A program made the translations under genes and the position numbers. From assembly GCA_016793635.1 (NCBI GenBank), contig JAEUMD010000016.1:1-64000 (forward strand): DNA of 64,000 nt, in the 5' to 3' direction. How positions within the stretch are numbered: the stretch's first letter is position 1; every line of letters starts with the position of its first letter. The notes beneath the pieces are model-generated. The model did not search any database and was not told the origin of the DNA. It saw only the letters and a program-made list of their open reading frames with translations. This document shows positions 9,558-18,548 of the stretch, in pieces. This DNA comes from Hyphomicrobiaceae bacterium. GTDB lineage: Bacteria > Pseudomonadota > Alphaproteobacteria > Rhizobiales > Hyphomicrobiaceae.

Positions 9558-10961
9558 TCAGTGCCCAACGGCGGCGGCCATCGGCACCGCGTCGCCATCC
9601 ATGACCACGCGGTTGCGGCCGTCCTGCTTGGCGCGGTAGAGCGCGGCATCGGCGCGGGCAATGAGGTTGTCGGGCGTGTCTTCCGGCCGCGCCAGGGCGA
9701 CGCCGACACTGACCGTCACCGAAAGCTTGCCGCCTGGCACCCGCGCGTCGGGAACCTGCTCGTCGGCCACCGCCTGGCGCAGGCGGTCGGCCACCTTCAG
9801 CGCCACGTCCGGCCGCGCGTCGGGCATCACGACCAGGAACTCCTCGCCGCCCATGCGGGCGACCGTGTCGACCTGGCGAACCGTATCCACGATCCGGCGC
9901 GACACGGCGCGCAGCACCGCGTCGCCGGTCGGGTGGCCGTAGCTGTCGTTGACCCGCTTGAAGTGGTCGATGTCGATCATGAACAGCGCCAGCGGCTTGT
10001 CGGCCGCCTGCATCTGCGCCATCACGCCGGGGAGGTGCGTGACCATGTAGCGCCGGTTGTAGAGGGCGGTCAGGCTGTCGGTCAGCGCCATTTCCAGGCC
10101 GCGCTGGTAGTTCGCGCGCAGCCGGTCCTGGAAGCGGCGGCGGCGCACCTGGGTGCGCACCCGCGCCAAGAGCTCGTTCCGGTCGTAGGGCCGGGTGATG
10201 TAGTCGTTGACGCCGATGTCCAGGCCCTTGGCCAGGCGCGCGATGTCGGTGTCGCTGATCACCAGCAGCACCGGCAGGTGCCGCGTCGCCTCGTTCGAGC
10301 GCAGATGCGAGCAGAAGCGCAGCGCGTCCTCCTGGCGCAGGCCCAGGCTGACGATGAACAGGTCGGGCGGGCTTTGCAGCGCCGCGGCATTGGCCTCGGC
10401 CGTGGTCGCGGCGCCGATCACGATGTTGCCGGCCGCGGACAGCGTGTCGCCCATCTTCTTCTGCTCGATCGCGCTGTCCTCCAGCACGATGACCCTGGCG
10501 GCCGAGGTATCCACCTCCAGCGACGCCTTGTCCTCGAGCACGCCGAGGTCGCCGGTCGTGCGTTCGCGCAGGCGCAGTTCGTCCATCATCATCTTGAGCC
10601 GCACCAGCGAGCGGACGCGGGCGAACAGCGCCAGGTCGTTGACCGGCTTGGTGAGGAAATCGTCGGCGCCGGCCTCGAGCCCGCGCACGCGGTCCTCGGC
10701 GTCGCTGAGCGCCGTCACCATGACCACGGGAATATGGGCGATCTTCGCGTCCTGGCGGATGCGGCGGCAGACCTCGAATCCGTCCATGCCGGGCATCATC
10801 ACGTCGAGCAGCACGATGTCGGGCGGCGTCTCGGCCATGCGCTGCAGCGCCGACGGGCCGTCCATCGCCGTGATGACGTCGAAATACTCGCTGCCGAGCT
10901 TCGCCTCGAGCAGCCTTACGTTCGGCAGGACATCGTCGACGACAAGAACGCGCGCGCTCAT
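9558..10961 (-). CDS. pleD: PleD-type response regulator with diguanylate cyclase output
   Basis: 467 residues in REC-REC-GGDEF order. The first receiver has the phosphoacceptor Asp53 (LLDVMMPGMDG). The second is degenerate, with Ser in place of the acceptor Asp (FIVSLGL). The cyclase domain ends the protein with the active GGEEF motif, and RQVD five residues before it is an intact RxxD inhibitory site. It makes cyclic di-GMP when phosphorylated, as PleD does in the Caulobacter polar-development pathway. It sits 10 bp downstream of divK and is surely co-transcribed with it. Confidence 0.95.
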   Translation of the reverse strand: MSARVLVVDDVLPNVRLLEAKLGSEYFDVITAMDGPSALQRMAETPPDIVLLDVMMPGMDGFEVCRRIRQDAKIAHIPVVMVTALSDAEDRVRGLEAGADDFLTKPVNDLALFARVRSLVRLKMMMDELRLRERTTGDLGVLEDKASLEVDTSAARVIVLEDSAIEQKKMGDTLSAAGNIVIGAATTAEANAAALQSPPDLFIVSLGLRQEDALRFCSHLRSNEATRHLPVLLVISDTDIARLAKGLDIGVNDYITRPYDRNELLARVRTQVRRRRFQDRLRANYQRGLEMALTDSLTALYNRRYMVTHLPGVMAQMQAADKPLALFMIDIDHFKRVNDSYGHPTGDAVLRAVSRRIVDTVRQVDTVARMGGEEFLVVMPDARPDVALKVADRLRQAVADEQVPDARVPGGKLSVTVSVGVALARPEDTPDNLIARADAALYRAKQDGRNRVVMDGDAVPMAAAVGH

Positions 10962-10971
10962 CGAAAGGCCG

Positions 10972-11337
10972 CTAGTTGAGGAACTTCTGTACCGTCGCCA
11001 GGAAGTGCGCCACCGAGATCGGCTTGGCGATATAGGCCTCGCAGCCGCCCTCGCGGATCTTTTCCTCGTCGCCCTTCATGGCGAAGGCCGTCACCGCGAT
11101 GACCGGGATCGCTTTCAGGTCGTCGTCCTCCTTGATCCACTTGGTAACTTCCAGCCCCGAGACCTCGGGCAGCTGGATGTCCATCAGGATCAGGTCGGGC
11201 TTCGAGCTTCGCGCCAGGCGCAAGGCCTCCATGCCGTCGCGGGTCTGAAGGATATTGTAGCCGTGGGCTTCGAGCAGATCGTGGAAGAGCTTCATGTTGA
11301 GCTCGTTGTCTTCCACGATCAGGATTGTCTTCGCCAT
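10972..11337 (-). CDS. divK: Single-domain response regulator DivK
   Basis: 121 residues, one receiver domain and no output domain. Phosphoacceptor Asp53 ([15 protein letters not shown]), the conserved acidic pair (VEDNELN) and the Lys of AKPIS are present. The ATG at 11337 ([10 protein letters not shown]) follows AGAGG by 6 bp; a TTG two codons upstream is less likely. DivK carries phosphate signals in the alphaproteobacterial CtrA cell-cycle pathway. It forms an operon with the downstream pleD. Confidence 0.95.
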   Translation of the reverse strand: MAKTILIVEDNELNMKLFHDLLEAHGYNILQTRDGMEALRLARSSKPDLILMDIQLPEVSGLEVTKWIKEDDDLKAIPVIAVTAFAMKGDEEKIREGGCEAYIAKPISVAHFLATVQKFLN

Positions 11338-11553
11338 CACCAACCTCTGCTTCCGGCCGCCACGCCTTCACCCCGACGCAATCGGCCCGCCCGGACCCGC
11401 CTTCAGGCAGGACCGTCGCCTTGATCCGGGCCGATCGAGGACGGCATCGCCCGGGACACGAAATCCAGCCTTTGAATAATACATTAAGGGTTTCCGGAAT
11501 GTTAACATTATCAAGACCTAGGCTTCGGCAGTAAACGGCGAACGTCGAATATC

Positions 11554-12489
11554 ATGCGCATCGGCATTGACTTGGGCGGCACGAAGATCGAGGCGCTGGC
11601 GCTCGGCCAGGATGGCCGGGAACGGGCGCGCCGGCGCATCCCGACCCCCCGCCTGGGCGACCCCGGGGCCAGCTACCACGCCATTGTGGATGGTATCGCC
11701 GGGCTGGTTCGCGGGATCGAACAGGAGACAGGGCAGCGCGGCACCGTCGGGGTAGGCATCCCGGGCGCCATTTCGCTGGCGACCGGCCTGGTCAAGAACG
11801 CCAACACGACCTGCCTGATCGGCCATCCGCTGGACCGGGACCTGGGCCGGGCGCTGGGCCGGGCGGTGCGGCTGGAGAACGACGCCAACTGCTTCGCCCT
11901 GTCCGAGGCCTCGGACGGGGCGGCGGCGGGCGCCGGCACGGTGTTCGGCGTGATCCTGGGCACGGGCGTGGGCGGCGGCATCGTGGTGCGCGGCAAGGCG
12001 CTGGGCGGCCGCAACGCCATTGCCGGCGAGTGGGGCCACAACCCCCTGCCCTGGGCCGACGCCGACGAGCGTCCCGGTGGCCGCTTCTGCCGCCGATGCT
12101 ACTGCGGCAAGGACGGCTGCATCGAGACCTTCCTCTGCGGCCCCGGGCTTGCCGCCGACCACCGCGTCGCGACCGGCGAAGCGCTCGACGCGCACGCCAT
12201 CGTCGCCGCCGCGGACCAGGGCGACCCGGGCGCCGCCCAGACCATGGCGCGCTACGTGGACCGCCTGGCGCGCGGCCTGGCGACGGTCATCAACGTGGTC
12301 GATCCCGACGCGATCGTGCTGGGCGGCGGCCTCTCCAATATCGCGCAGCTCTACGCGGAGGTTCCCAAGGCCTGGGGACGCTGGACCTTCTCGGACCATC
12401 TCGACACGCCGCTGGTGCCGCCGAAGCACGGCGACAGCTCGGGCGTGCGCGGCGCCGCCTGGCTGTGGTCGCCGGAAGAAGCCACATGA
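11554..12489 (+). CDS. ROK-family sugar kinase (fructokinase-like)
   Basis: 311 residues. The ATP-binding DLGGTKIEAL lies at the N-terminus. The ROK signature is visible as the catalytic Asp segment (ENDANCFAL) and GTGVGGGIV. The zinc site is EWGHNPL followed by CRRCYCGKDGC. This pattern is that of bacterial fructokinase/glucokinase/N-acetylhexosamine kinases; the sugar cannot be decided. The stop overlaps the dinB start by ATGA, so the two are co-translated although functionally unrelated. The gene is divergent from divK across a 216-bp AT-richer gap. Confidence 0.88.
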   Translation: MRIGIDLGGTKIEALALGQDGRERARRRIPTPRLGDPGASYHAIVDGIAGLVRGIEQETGQRGTVGVGIPGAISLATGLVKNANTTCLIGHPLDRDLGRALGRAVRLENDANCFALSEASDGAAAGAGTVFGVILGTGVGGGIVVRGKALGGRNAIAGEWGHNPLPWADADERPGGRFCRRCYCGKDGCIETFLCGPGLAADHRVATGEALDAHAIVAAADQGDPGAAQTMARYVDRLARGLATVINVVDPDAIVLGGGLSNIAQLYAEVPKAWGRWTFSDHLDTPLVPPKHGDSSGVRGAAWLWSPEEAT

Positions 12490-13760
12490 CCTGGCTCTGC
12501 CGCGACTGCGGGACGACCGCCGGCCACGATGCGCCCGGGGACGACGCGCCCCGGCGTTGCCCCGCCTGCGGCACGCCGCGCATCGTGGCGCATGCGGAAC
12601 TCGGCGAATTGTCGATCGCGCATATCGACTGCGACGCCTTCTACGCCACGGTCGAGAAGCGCGACAATCCTGCGCTGACCGACCGCCCGGTCGTGGTCGG
12701 CGGCGGGCGGCGCGGCGTAGTCTCGGCGGCGTGCTACGTCGCGCGCATGTACGGCGTGCGCTCGGCGATGCCCATGTTCAAGGCGCTGGAGGCCTGCCCC
12801 GAGGCCGTGGTCATCAAGCCTAACATGGCCAAGTACGTCGCCGTCGGCCGCCAGGTGCGCGCCCTGATGCGCGCGGTCACGCCGCTGGTCGAGCCCTTGT
12901 CGATCGATGAGGCGTTCCTTGACCTGACCGGCACCGAAACGGTGCACGGGGGGTCGCCGGCCCGCACCCTGGCGGCGCTGGCGCGCCGGATCCACCACGA
13001 TCTCGGCGTCACCGTCTCGATCGGCCTCAGCTACAACAAGTTCCTGGCCAAGATCGCGTCGGACCTCGACAAGCCGCGCGGCTTCGCCGTGATCGGCCGC
13101 GGCGAGGCGCTGGACTTCCTGGCGACGAAGCCGGTCGGCATCATCTGGGGCGTCGGCAAGGCGATGGAGGCGCGGCTCAACGCCGACGGCATCCTGCGCA
13201 TCGAGCATCTGCGCCAGGCCGACGAGCGCACGCTGGCGGCGCGCTACGGCGCGATCGGCCGGCGGCTCTACCGCCTGGCGCGCGGCGAGGACGACCGCAA
13301 GGTCGACCCCGACCGCCCAACCAAGAGCATCTCGGCCGAGAACACCTTCAACACCGACACGTCCGACCTGGGCACGCTGCGCGCCGAGCTGTGGTCGCTG
13401 TGCGAAACCGTGGCGCGGCGGATGAAGAAGAGCGGGCTCGCGGCGCGCGGCGTGACGTTGAAGCTCAAGACCGCCGAGTTCCGCCTGCTCACCCGCTCGA
13501 CGCATCTGGCGACCGCGACCCAGCTCGCCGAGACGCTCTACCGCAGCGCCGACGCCCTGCTGGCCGAGGCGGCCGACGGCACGCGCTTCCGCCTGATCGG
13601 CGTCGGCGGCGCCGACCTGAGCGACGCGGCCACCGCCGACCCGCCCGACCTGTTCGACCCGGAATCGAACAAGCGCCGCCGGGTCGAGCACGCGATGGAC
13701 GAGGTCCGGGCCAAGCTCGGCCAGGACGCGATCACGAAGGGCCGCAACCTCGTCAAATAG
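12486..13760 (+). CDS. dinB: DNA polymerase IV (Y family) with N-terminal zinc ribbon
   Basis: 424 residues. Translesion polymerase that extends past damaged bases. An unusual N-terminal zinc ribbon comes first (Cys5, Cys8, Cys25, Cys28). The polymerase core starts at IAHIDCDAFYATVEKRDNP and contains the catalytic SIDEAFLDLTG and VSIGLSYNKFLAKIASDL. The little-finger domain lies C-terminal (about residues 290-400). The zinc ribbon is an addition relative to E. coli DinB but is widespread in Alphaproteobacteria. Its ATG overlaps the stop of the ROK kinase gene. No LexA-box palindrome was spotted upstream. Confidence 0.95.
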   Translation: MTWLCRDCGTTAGHDAPGDDAPRRCPACGTPRIVAHAELGELSIAHIDCDAFYATVEKRDNPALTDRPVVVGGGRRGVVSAACYVARMYGVRSAMPMFKALEACPEAVVIKPNMAKYVAVGRQVRALMRAVTPLVEPLSIDEAFLDLTGTETVHGGSPARTLAALARRIHHDLGVTVSIGLSYNKFLAKIASDLDKPRGFAVIGRGEALDFLATKPVGIIWGVGKAMEARLNADGILRIEHLRQADERTLAARYGAIGRRLYRLARGEDDRKVDPDRPTKSISAENTFNTDTSDLGTLRAELWSLCETVARRMKKSGLAARGVTLKLKTAEFRLLTRSTHLATATQLAETLYRSADALLAEAADGTRFRLIGVGGADLSDAATADPPDLFDPESNKRRRVEHAMDEVRAKLGQDAITKGRNLVK

Positions 13761-13835
13761 ACGTGACTGGTAAAATAGCCGCGAGGCGGCCCGGACCCGC
13801 CCCCGCGCCGCCACAATGGCAGGTAGACTTCCGCC

Positions 13836-15710
13836 ATGGCGTTTTACCGGTCGATCTTCCCTGGGCGCAGCATGGCGATGGCGCGGCTGCTGCCGCTGCT
13901 GTTCGGCGGCCTCGCGGTGCTGACCGTCGCCCCGGTCGCGATCCTGGGGTTCCTGGGCTCGCGCGACACGACGTCCCGGCTGCTCGCCGAGAACGCCAAC
14001 CTGGCGATCGAGCGCCTGCACGACCGCATCACGGCGCATCTGGAGCCGGTCGCGGCGCAGCTCGGCTACCTGGCCGAGGAGATCGCCGCCGGGCGGCTCG
14101 ACCCGCGCGACGACGGCGCCATGGACCAGGCGATCCGCCTCGCCACGGCCGCGACGCCCCAGGTCTCGGCGGTGAGCTTCCTGCGCCCCGACCGCAGCAC
14201 CCGGAAGTTCGTGCGCGGCGAGCGCCGGGTGATCGCCGTGCCCGACGAGCCGGCCTCCTGGATCGACCAGTCGCTTGCCGGCGCCGAGGCGGAGACCGCG
14301 GGGCGCTGGCTGCCGCCCTTCTGGAGCGAGGCGCACCGCCAGGTCATGCTGCTGCGCCGGATGCCGGTGCGCGGACCGGAGGGGTTCGCCGGCGTGCTGG
14401 TGGGCGCGGTGAGCACGATCGAGCTGTCGCGGCTCCTGGCCGCGAGCAGCTCGGGCCGCAACCACACGCCGTTCGTCCTGCTCGGCCGCGACCTTGTGCT
14501 GGCGCATCCCGCGATGGCGAACGCGGCCTGGGGCGGGACGATGAAGGACCTGCCGCGGCTCGACCAGGTGGACGACCCGGTGCTGGGCCGCATGTGGACC
14601 GCGGGCATGAACACCCTGACCGGCGACGGCAAGGTGCGCGGCCTGGAGGGGCATTGGAACCAGGGGCCCGAAGGATTCTACGGCTACTACTATCGCGCCG
14701 TCGCCGACTACGGCGACCCGCCCTGGTATGTCGGCGGGCACCTGCCGTCGAGCGAGACGCGGCGCGAACGCTGGACCTCGTTCGGCATTGCGGGCCTGGG
14801 CTTGGTCGCCATGGCGCTGGCGATCTGGCTGTCGATCGTTCTGGCGCGGCGCCTGTCGCGGCCGATGCTGGCGCTGGCCGACGAGGCCGACAAGGTCGAG
14901 CGCCTGGACCTCTCCAAGGCCGCGCCGCTGCCGCCCAGCGTCATCGCCGAGGTCAACCGGGCCAGCGCCGCGCTCGAGCGCATGCGCGTCGCCTACGGCA
15001 TCTTCGCGACCTACCTGCCGGCCACGCTGATGCGCCGCCTGGTCGCCTCCGGCGCCCCGGCGCTGCGCGGCGAAAGCCGCCAGGTGACGATCATGTTCAC
15101 CGACCTGGAGGGCTACTCGGACTTCGCGCGTGGGCGCGCGGCGGAGGAGGTCGCGGCCTATCTCAACGAGGTGCTGTCCCTGGTCGGGCCGGTCATCGAG
15201 CGGCACGGCGGCACGATCGACAAGTATATCGGCGACGGGATCATGGCCTTCTGGGGTGCGCCCGACGCCATGGCCGACCACGCCGGCGCCGCCTGCGCCG
15301 CCGCGCGCGACATCGCGCTGGCCATGCGCGGCTTCAACCGCCAGCGCCGCGCGCGCGGCCTGCCCGCCTGCCGCATGCGGATCGGGCTGCACACCGCCTC
15401 GGTCGTCGTTGGCAATATCGGCTTCGCCGGGCGCATCGACTACACGATGGTCGGCGATGGGGTGAACACCGCCCAGCGCCTGGAGCAGCTCGGCCGCGGT
15501 CGCTGCGACGACGACGAGGTGATCGTGCTGATGAGCGGCGAGACGATGACGACACTGGACGCGACGGCGCGGCAGGCCTGCGAGGGCCCGGTCGACCATG
15601 AGAACGCCGACCTGGGCGACGCCTACCGGCTGGTGGTCGACGGCGCGGGGCGGAGCCGGCTCAGCACGGCGGCTTCGCCAAGGGTTCCAGCTTCTCCAGC
15701 GTCCCCTTGA
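13836..15710 (+). CDS. Membrane-bound class III adenylate/guanylate cyclase with Cache-HAMP sensor
   Basis: 624 residues. One membrane span near the N-terminus (LLPLLFGGLAVLTVAPVAILG), a periplasmic Cache-like sensor (about 45-305), a second span (FGIAGLGLVAMALAIWLSIVL), a HAMP region, then a class III cyclase domain. The metal-binding aspartates are in IMFTDLEGYSDF and the conserved GDGIMAFWGAP; VVVGNIGF and YTMVGDGVNTAQRLE complete the core. It should make cAMP in response to an external ligand. Its 3' end overlaps the convergent eipB paralogue by 50 bp, covering a Ser/Pro/Ala-rich tail. Confidence 0.9.
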   Translation: MAFYRSIFPGRSMAMARLLPLLFGGLAVLTVAPVAILGFLGSRDTTSRLLAENANLAIERLHDRITAHLEPVAAQLGYLAEEIAAGRLDPRDDGAMDQAIRLATAATPQVSAVSFLRPDRSTRKFVRGERRVIAVPDEPASWIDQSLAGAEAETAGRWLPPFWSEAHRQVMLLRRMPVRGPEGFAGVLVGAVSTIELSRLLAASSSGRNHTPFVLLGRDLVLAHPAMANAAWGGTMKDLPRLDQVDDPVLGRMWTAGMNTLTGDGKVRGLEGHWNQGPEGFYGYYYRAVADYGDPPWYVGGHLPSSETRRERWTSFGIAGLGLVAMALAIWLSIVLARRLSRPMLALADEADKVERLDLSKAAPLPPSVIAEVNRASAALERMRVAYGIFATYLPATLMRRLVASGAPALRGESRQVTIMFTDLEGYSDFARGRAAEEVAAYLNEVLSLVGPVIERHGGTIDKYIGDGIMAFWGAPDAMADHAGAACAAARDIALAMRGFNRQRRARGLPACRMRIGLHTASVVVGNIGFAGRIDYTMVGDGVNTAQRLEQLGRGRCDDDEVIVLMSGETMTTLDATARQACEGPVDHENADLGDAYRLVVDGAGRSRLSTAASPRVPASPASP

Positions 15711-16500
15711 TCGAGAAGTCGGTGTAGTCGAGCCGGATGCCGCGGGCGACGCCGTTGTCCTGCAGGTCCATGCCGATCTCGTAGTCGGGCTCGGCCGTGT
15801 CGGCCTTGTCGATGCCGAAATAGGCCATGCGCATGGCCCATCCCGGCCGCTTCAGGAGCGCGTCGGTCGCGGCCTCCGGCGCGGGCAGGGCGCGGCCGAT
15901 CAGCGCGCTGACCAGCGAGGCGCCCTCGGCCGTGGCGCCGTCGAACACGACGCGCGGCACCATGCGGTCGCCGGCCCGGGCACGCTCGAGCAGCAGCAGC
16001 GTGTGCTGGGTCGGGAAGATCGTGCCGGCCGGCAGCTTCATCGCGTTCCTGGCCGGCAGGGTGAAGTCGGCCGTGCCGCCCTTGGCGCCGTCGAGCTCGG
16101 CCGTGCCGCTGATCTCTTCTTCCGGCTTGCCGTTCTTGGTCTTGCGCACCTTGAAGCGGTAGGACGTGCCGTCCTTCGATTCCCAGGTGATGTAGTTGGT
16201 GGTGATCTCGACCTCGACGTTCTGCGCGAAGACAAGCTGCAGCTTGTAGCGCTGCTCGATGGTCCAGCCGTCGCAGCTGTCGCCCCACTCGAACGACAGC
16301 GCGCCATGCGCCGCGATCACGCCGGAGGAGTTCTTGGCCGAGGCGAGCGTCATCGAATAGACGGCGCGGTGCGGCGTCACGTCGACCGACGGCACGGGCA
16401 CGGCGGGACCGGCGGCGACAGCCGGCGCCGCCAGGGCAACAAGCACCGACGCGACCGCCGTTCGTGCAACAAAGCCGATCGCATCGATCATTGATGGCAT
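15661..16500 (-). CDS. EipB-family (DUF1849) periplasmic envelope-integrity protein, copy 1
   Basis: About 279 residues. A signal peptide (TAVASVLVALAAPAVAAG) precedes the DUF1849 beta-spiral domain. The two cysteines that form the conserved disulfide of EipB are here: one in DSCDGW and one as the final residue. VTPHRAVYSMTL after the signal sequence is also family-typical. EipB supports cell-envelope integrity in Brucella; a similar role is inferred. ATG codons at 16500 and 16491 are both possible; AGGATCGG favours neither strongly. It is divergent from the 2-hydroxyacid dehydrogenase gene. A second paralogue lies at 18545-19372. Confidence 0.85.
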   Translation of the reverse strand: MPSMIDAIGFVARTAVASVLVALAAPAVAAGPAVPVPSVDVTPHRAVYSMTLASAKNSSGVIAAHGALSFEWGDSCDGWTIEQRYKLQLVFAQNVEVEITTNYITWESKDGTSYRFKVRKTKNGKPEEEISGTAELDGAKGGTADFTLPARNAMKLPAGTIFPTQHTLLLLERARAGDRMVPRVVFDGATAEGASLVSALIGRALPAPEAATDALLKRPGWAMRMAYFGIDKADTAEPDYEIGMDLQDNGVARGIRLDYTDFSIKGTLEKLEPLAKPPC

Positions 16501-16627
16501 CCGATCCTGTTGAGGCTGCGATGGTGTTGTCGAAAATGGGCAGAAATGCGGCGGAATACGGATGGTTTCGGCTATGCTGCGCCCCTTAGCATCCTGTCGC
16601 CCGCAAGTGCGATCGTAGAGGAAATCC

Positions 16628-17593
16628 ATGTCGTCGAAGCCCCGCGTGCTGGTCACCCGTCACCTGCCCCCGAAGGTCGAGGCGCGCCTCGGCCGCGACT
16701 ACGACGCCAGGCTGAACCCCGAGGACCGGCTCTACGGCACGGAAGAACTCCTGAAGCTGGCGGAGGGTTGCGACGCGCTGCTCGGCTGCCCCACCGACAA
16801 GCTCAACGCCGACACGATCCAGCGCCTGCCGGCCTCGATCAAGGCGCTTGCGACCTTCTCCGTCGGTCACGAGCATATCGACCTCGCGGCGTGCAAGGCA
16901 CGTAACATCGCCGTGTCCAACACGCCCGACGTGCTGACCGACGCCACGGCGGACATCGCGATGCTGCTGATGCTGGCCGCGGCGCGGCGCGCGCACGAGG
17001 GCGAGAAGCTGGTGCGCGAGAAGCGCTGGGGAAGCTGGGCGCCGACGGGCATGCTGGGCACCCACGTCACCGGCAAGCGCCTGGGCATCGTCGGCATGGG
17101 CCGGATCGGCCAGGCCGTCGCCAAGCGCGCCCGCGCCTTCGACATGCAGATCCTCTATTCCAACCGCTCGCGCCTGAAGCCCGAGCTGGAGCAGGGCGCC
17201 GCCTACTTCGCCGATCCCGACGACATGCTGCCGCAGTGCGATTTCCTGTCGCTGCACTGCCCCGCGACGCCGGAGACCGTGAAGTTCCTGAACGCGGCGC
17301 GCATCGCCCGCCTGCCGGACGGCGCCATCGTCGTCAACACCGCGCGCGGCGCCGTGGTCGACGATGCCGCGCTGATCGCCGCCCTGACCTCGGGCAAGCT
17401 GGCCGCCGCGGGGCTCGACGTGTTCGACGGCGAGCCCAAGGTCAACCCGGGCTACCTGCCGCTGGAGAACGCCTTCCTACTGCCGCATGTCGGCTCGGCC
17501 ACGCACGACACGCGCGACGCCATGGGGATGCGCTGCCTGGACAACCTGGACGCCTTCTTCGCCGGCCGCGCGATGCCGCATCGGGTCGCTTAA
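16628..17593 (+). CDS. D-2-hydroxyacid dehydrogenase (glyoxylate/hydroxypyruvate reductase type)
   Basis: 321 residues. NAD(P)-binding GIVGMGRIGQ (about residue 155) and the catalytic triad of the family are visible: Arg in NTARGAVVDD, Glu in GLDVFDGEP, His in LLPHVGSAT. Substrate is probably glyoxylate, hydroxypyruvate or a similar short 2-oxoacid; the spacing is that of GyaR/GRHPR-like enzymes rather than of SerA, as there is no ACT domain. It stands alone between the two eipB paralogues' neighbourhoods. Confidence 0.9.
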   Translation: MSSKPRVLVTRHLPPKVEARLGRDYDARLNPEDRLYGTEELLKLAEGCDALLGCPTDKLNADTIQRLPASIKALATFSVGHEHIDLAACKARNIAVSNTPDVLTDATADIAMLLMLAAARRAHEGEKLVREKRWGSWAPTGMLGTHVTGKRLGIVGMGRIGQAVAKRARAFDMQILYSNRSRLKPELEQGAAYFADPDDMLPQCDFLSLHCPATPETVKFLNAARIARLPDGAIVVNTARGAVVDDAALIAALTSGKLAAAGLDVFDGEPKVNPGYLPLENAFLLPHVGSATHDTRDAMGMRCLDNLDAFFAGRAMPHRVA

Positions 17594-17684
17594 GCGGCCC
17601 AACGAAGAAGAACTACGTCGCCTGACCAGTCACCGGGATCGACTAGCCAAACCGGCAAACTTCGGCCGCGCCCGCTCGCCTCTA

Positions 17685-17703
17685 CCCGGCAGGAATTGCC
17701 GGG
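17685..17703 (+). terminator. Stem-loop after the 2-hydroxyacid dehydrogenase gene
   Basis: CCCGGCA-GGAAT-TGCCGGG, a perfect 7-bp stem 91 bp after the stop. There is no U tract, so termination is uncertain. Confidence 0.35.
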
Positions 17704-17828
17704 CCTTCCGGTAAACTATTGATATTACGCCACTAACCGGCTTGGCATCGCGCTTGCTCATAGCAGGGCTGCGTTGTCGTCCGGGCCGAACGCCCGGCAC
17801 GATCCAGGATGGAAGTGGGAGACGACCG

Positions 17829-18548
17829 ATGGCCAGTCTGCAGGGCGCAGACACGCACCCGACGCTGCACGATGCGGCGGCCGTGGCGCGACAGATCCTG
17901 TCCGAGATCGGCGATGCGCCGGAGAGCGAGCGCCACCGTCTGCTGCTGGAACGCGCGCTGACCGTCGCCGCCGAGGCTCAGCAAACCCTGGCCGAACAGC
18001 GCCAGCGGATTGCCGAACTGGAGGCGTTATCGGTGACCGACGAACTGACTGGCCTCGCCAACCGCCGCGGCTTCACCATGGCCGCCAACCACGCGCTCGC
18101 GACGATGCGCCGCCACGGCGGCGAGACCGCGGTGATCGTCGTCGACATGGACGACTTCAAGACCATCAACGACACCTTCGGCCACAACGCCGGCGACCAC
18201 ATCCTGCACCACGTCGGGGAAATCCTGCGCGCCCATGTCCGCGACACCGACACGGTGGCGCGCATGGGCGGCGACGAGTTCGCGATCCTGCTGCCTGGCG
18301 CGCCGTTCGAGCTGGCGCGCTACCGCGCCTCGGCGCTGATGCGCGTCATCGACCGCGCCGTCGCGCGCTGGCAGGACACGATGATCCCGATCGCCGCCAG
18401 CTTCGGCCTGGCGCAGATGACCGCCGCCGACGCGGTGGGCGAGGCGCTGGAACGCGCCGACCAGTCGATGTACCGGCTGAAGCGCGAGCGCTGCAATGCG
18501 GCGCTCGCGCCCATCACCGCCCGCAGCGTGGCCTTGGCCCAACGTTAG
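17829..18548 (+). CDS. GGDEF-domain diguanylate cyclase
   Basis: 239 residues. About 60 N-terminal residues form a short helical region ending in a coiled coil (EAQQTLAEQRQRIAELEALS), then a GGDEF domain begins with the usual DELTGLANRRGF. The active-site motif is MGGDEF, and RDTD five residues upstream is an intact inhibitory RxxD site. It is a soluble cyclic di-GMP synthase without a recognisable sensor. The ATG at 17829 is preceded by GTGGGAGACGACCG; the open frame upstream looks non-coding. Its stop overlaps the convergent second eipB by 4 bp. Confidence 0.88.
   Translation: MASLQGADTHPTLHDAAAVARQILSEIGDAPESERHRLLLERALTVAAEAQQTLAEQRQRIAELEALSVTDELTGLANRRGFTMAANHALATMRRHGGETAVIVVDMDDFKTINDTFGHNAGDHILHHVGEILRAHVRDTDTVARMGGDEFAILLPGAPFELARYRASALMRVIDRAVARWQDTMIPIAASFGLAQMTAADAVGEALERADQSMYRLKRERCNAALAPITARSVALAQR

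Noticed and set aside
11338-11553. CtrA-type TTAA-N7-TTAA box between divK and the ROK gene
   Set aside because: TTAA occurs twice but with 15 bp between, not the needed 7.
12351-15599. Very long open frame on the minus strand (over 1000 codons) opposite dinB and the cyclase gene
   Set aside because: It is rich in Arg, Gly, His and Ala with no domain, and lies antisense to two well-supported genes; high GC produces such frames.
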